Source of the DNA: Membranipora membranacea
Lineage: Eukaryota > Bryozoa > Gymnolaemata > Cheilostomatida > Membraniporidae
Direction: 5' to 3'
DNA: 64,000 nt
Assembly (NCBI GenBank): GCA_914767715.1
Contig: OU612067.1
Span: forward strand, 6,820,001-6,884,000
Positions 58,834 through 64,000 of the stretch are shown here, in pieces (position 1 is the first letter of the stretch; each line of letters starts with the position of its first letter). Below the pieces are notes generated by a model that did not search any database, was not told where the DNA came from, and saw only the letters and a list, made by a program, of their open reading frames with translations. The translations under genes were made by a program, and so were the position numbers.

Positions 58834-60629
58834 TTACCTGAACGCAATCATAGGTACATCAAATATTCCTACTGGGAAACCTTCCTGTAACTGTTCTTTT
58901 ATAATCCTCATTCCTGAGTCTGCTATCACTTTCTTCATCTCCAACGCAGTTCTAAATCAGAATGAAAAACACATTTTTCTTTCTGATTGGGAAACATAAA
59001 TGCGGATACCCAAAAACGCCAAAGGGACTGAGGTGGAAATCTGAGAATTCTTAAGGTGTTATCCGATTTTGTTGCAGACAATCCCTGAAGACAATCCACA
59101 TATTCAAATCTTAGATGGCATTATTGCATCTTTATGAAACCAGTAATTTTCGGCCAAGCCTATTAGCAATATCAAATATTAACAAATGCAGCAAGCTCAT
59201 CAGTATTATAAGTATATATAATCATTGGTATATGGTGTTACTGCCCTATTGTTGGAAAATAGGCTGAGCTTGATGACTGGTACAACAAGATTACTACCTT
59301 GTAAAGCTGCTGTCATCAGAGTCAAACGTCCTAGTCTTCGATACATTGTCTTTTATACAGATAACTCCATTTGTATTCAATGATTGTTTGCACCTTTGGA
59401 AGAACTCTGCTAAATGTTTATCTGTCAGATGCCCAACGACCTGCAACACGAAGACAACAAAATGACATCACATAGCATACAGGGAGTTAAAATATCACAC
59501 GCACAAGTTACCATTGATTCAAACTCAATTGAACATGCGACAAGCAGAGGATATCATATACAGTGCTAGCCTGGCGTGACAACCGTACAAAGCTTGTCAA
59601 GACAGGCTAATACAGTGTAAGGTTAAAATATCTCGATTGGTTGACATATTATTAAAAAGTTCGCTTTTTGTTTTTAATCCATGTATTTATTTTGCGGTTG
59701 CTTCTCAAGCCTATGCAAAGCGTACATACATAACACAGTCAATTGGTGAAAGCTGCGAGTTCAAAAGGAACATAAATTAGGCATCTACATGCAAACTCAC
59801 CCACTGGCACCATATGACATCATATTTCTGTGTTGGAGTAAATTCCTGCATTCCAAGGCAAATATATTCTCCAACTCTTCCCTTTTCAGCGCCTGAAATG
59901 TAAAAATCGGTAATAAGCACAAATTTATTTAACATGGCTCATGAGGATTTTCAAAACAAAACCATCTTGCCGATCTGGTAAAATGGAAATTACTAGCAAA
60001 TTATTCAATATAATATTGAATAACTGGTGGTAACATCCATGTATAGACACAGCTAGCATCTTGTGCGCCTCAAGTCAACAGATCGCTTTGAAAACAGGTA
60101 AGTGGCTGGCCATTACATTACATTTGCATTGGTGAATTGAGACATTGATTGTTCACATAGGAAATGCTTGTCAAAGCCATTATCAGTGAAGTAAAGTAAG
60201 TGTTGTTATAACTAAGTTACTAGATAGTATCCCAGTGTTACTTTAAAATAAATCTTCACTCAGTATATATGTAGCCTTTTCACCAAGATGTCATGCATAC
60301 TCACCAATATAATTAGGTGCTTCATCCAGAAAACCTTTGTTGAATTCAAGAAGATCCACTGTATCAAATAAGGGAAGAAGGAGATTCTTAGTTACTCTTC
60401 CAATACCAGCTCCACAATCCAAAGCTCTGGATCTGCCCATCTTTTCATGGTTCATTAAGTCTTTTAAAAATGATGTTGATCCTCTGACATCAGTTTTGGT
60501 GATGTAAGCAAAGCCTCCAAGCATCCCATCAACTGTGGGTGGAATCTTGGACCAATATGATAAGGCATCTTGATAGAAAGGGTCTTTTGTGTCAGCTTTC
60601 TCCAACTCTGAGTAATTTGGGCCAGGCAT
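58834..60629 (-). CDS. NTMT1: N-terminal Xaa-Pro-Lys N-methyltransferase 1
   Basis: Minus-strand exons 60305-60629, 59801-59892, 59298-59440 and 58834-58951, together 678 nt, 225 aa; vertebrate orthologs are about 223 aa. The enzyme uses S-adenosylmethionine to methylate the alpha-amino group of proteins starting X-Pro-Lys. Visible hallmarks are YWSKIPPTVDGMLGGF near residue 30, the AdoMet-binding DCGAGIGRVTKNLL near 70, VDLLEFNKGFL, then YDVIWCQWVVGHLTD across the second and third exons and NGVICIKDNV after that. It ends in an ALEMKKVI..GMRIIKEQ helix and FDVPMIAFR. Splice sites are GT..AG and phases agree. It is head-to-head with KIFAP3. Confidence 0.95.
59567..59609. repeat. Micro-palindrome, TAGCC family, in NTMT1 intron
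   Basis: TAGCCTGGCGTGAC..GTCAAGACAGGCTA, 43 nt, flanked by ATACAGTGC (59558-59566) and ATACAGTGT (59610-59618). Confidence 0.8.
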
Positions 60630-60920
60630 GATTGCTTGAAGTGCCCTTGACCTTGGTTACTAATTGTAGTCCTGGCATGAAAGTAGACCTACCGACTCGA
60701 ATTCCATATCACTATTATCTCAATGATTTATAAAGCGATCCATTACTAATAGTCTAAATATTTCTGGAAAAACTCGGACTAACGCTTTTCTCATAAAAAA
60801 AGAAAAATCAGAAATTTGTGTTGACAATTTGCATTATTATTACAAGACACACAGTGACCAATTTAGAATATCTGAGAGTAGTAATGAACCTCACCTGAAG
60901 TATAACAGTGGAGATTAACC
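60630..60920. promoter_or_regulatory. Bidirectional promoter region NTMT1/KIFAP3
   Basis: Only 291 bp separate the two start codons, so both promoters must lie here unless upstream non-coding exons exist. No TATA box is clear. Two conserved genes sharing a short interval suggests co-regulation; this is inference. Confidence 0.6.

Positions 60921-64000
<3,080 letters not shown>

Overview
The window is genomic DNA from an animal. Genes are split into many short exons with GT..AG introns, and two conserved metazoan/eukaryotic genes lie at the right end: NTMT1 and KIFAP3. The phylum cannot be fixed from the sequence. Modest introns, AT-rich DNA and abundant small DNA transposons suit an invertebrate; a sponge or another early-branching animal is only a guess.

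Positions 1-51.8 kb hold a tandem array of type I membrane receptor genes that I reconstructed exon by exon from paralog alignment, splice sites and reading phase. The basic layout is signal peptide, CUB-like domain 1, CUB-like domain 2, one sushi (CCP)-like domain, a stalk with a transmembrane helix, and a cytoplasmic tail rich in tyrosine motifs. All ectodomain exons are phase 1-1 and a multiple of three long (357, 474 and 195 nt in most copies), so whole modules can be swapped without breaking frame. There are three gene types. Type A (genes 1, 4, 6, 6') has a Thr/Gly repeat stalk and a long tail with YAMV, YSTV, YANQ and LYGSIL motifs. Type B (genes 2 3' half, 3, 5, 5') has a tail with an ITSM-like TxYxxV followed 16 residues later by an ITIM-like [LI]xYxxV. 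Type C (genes 2 5' half, 7, 7') has a different ectodomain but a tail homologous to type A. Order: 1(A), 2(C/B chimera), 3(B), LTR element, 4(A, broken), 5(B, broken), 6(A, broken), 7(C, truncated), 5'(B remnant), 6'(A, intact), 7'(C, intact).

About 27.59-40.11 kb and 40.23-52.00 kb are a young tandem segmental duplication carrying 5-6-7 and 5'-6'-7'. In the left copy gene 6 is split by a PIF/Harbinger-like insertion and gene 7 has a nonsense codon; the right copy of both is open throughout. Uncollapsed haplotypes in the assembly would look similar and must be excluded.

The array is littered with mobile DNA whose boundaries can be read directly because a paralog preserves the empty site. These are a gag-only LTR retrotransposon with 640-bp LTRs and a GATG target duplication, a TA-flanked MITE, a hAT5-like MITE, a Harbinger remnant with a MADF fragment, and two families of ultrashort palindromic insertions (21-75 bp) with fixed 9-bp or 7-bp target duplications.

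From 53.5 kb on there is a single-copy-looking five-sushi membrane protein gene, then NTMT1 on the minus strand and KIFAP3 on the plus strand. The last two are divergent with 291 bp between start codons; KIFAP3 runs off the window end.
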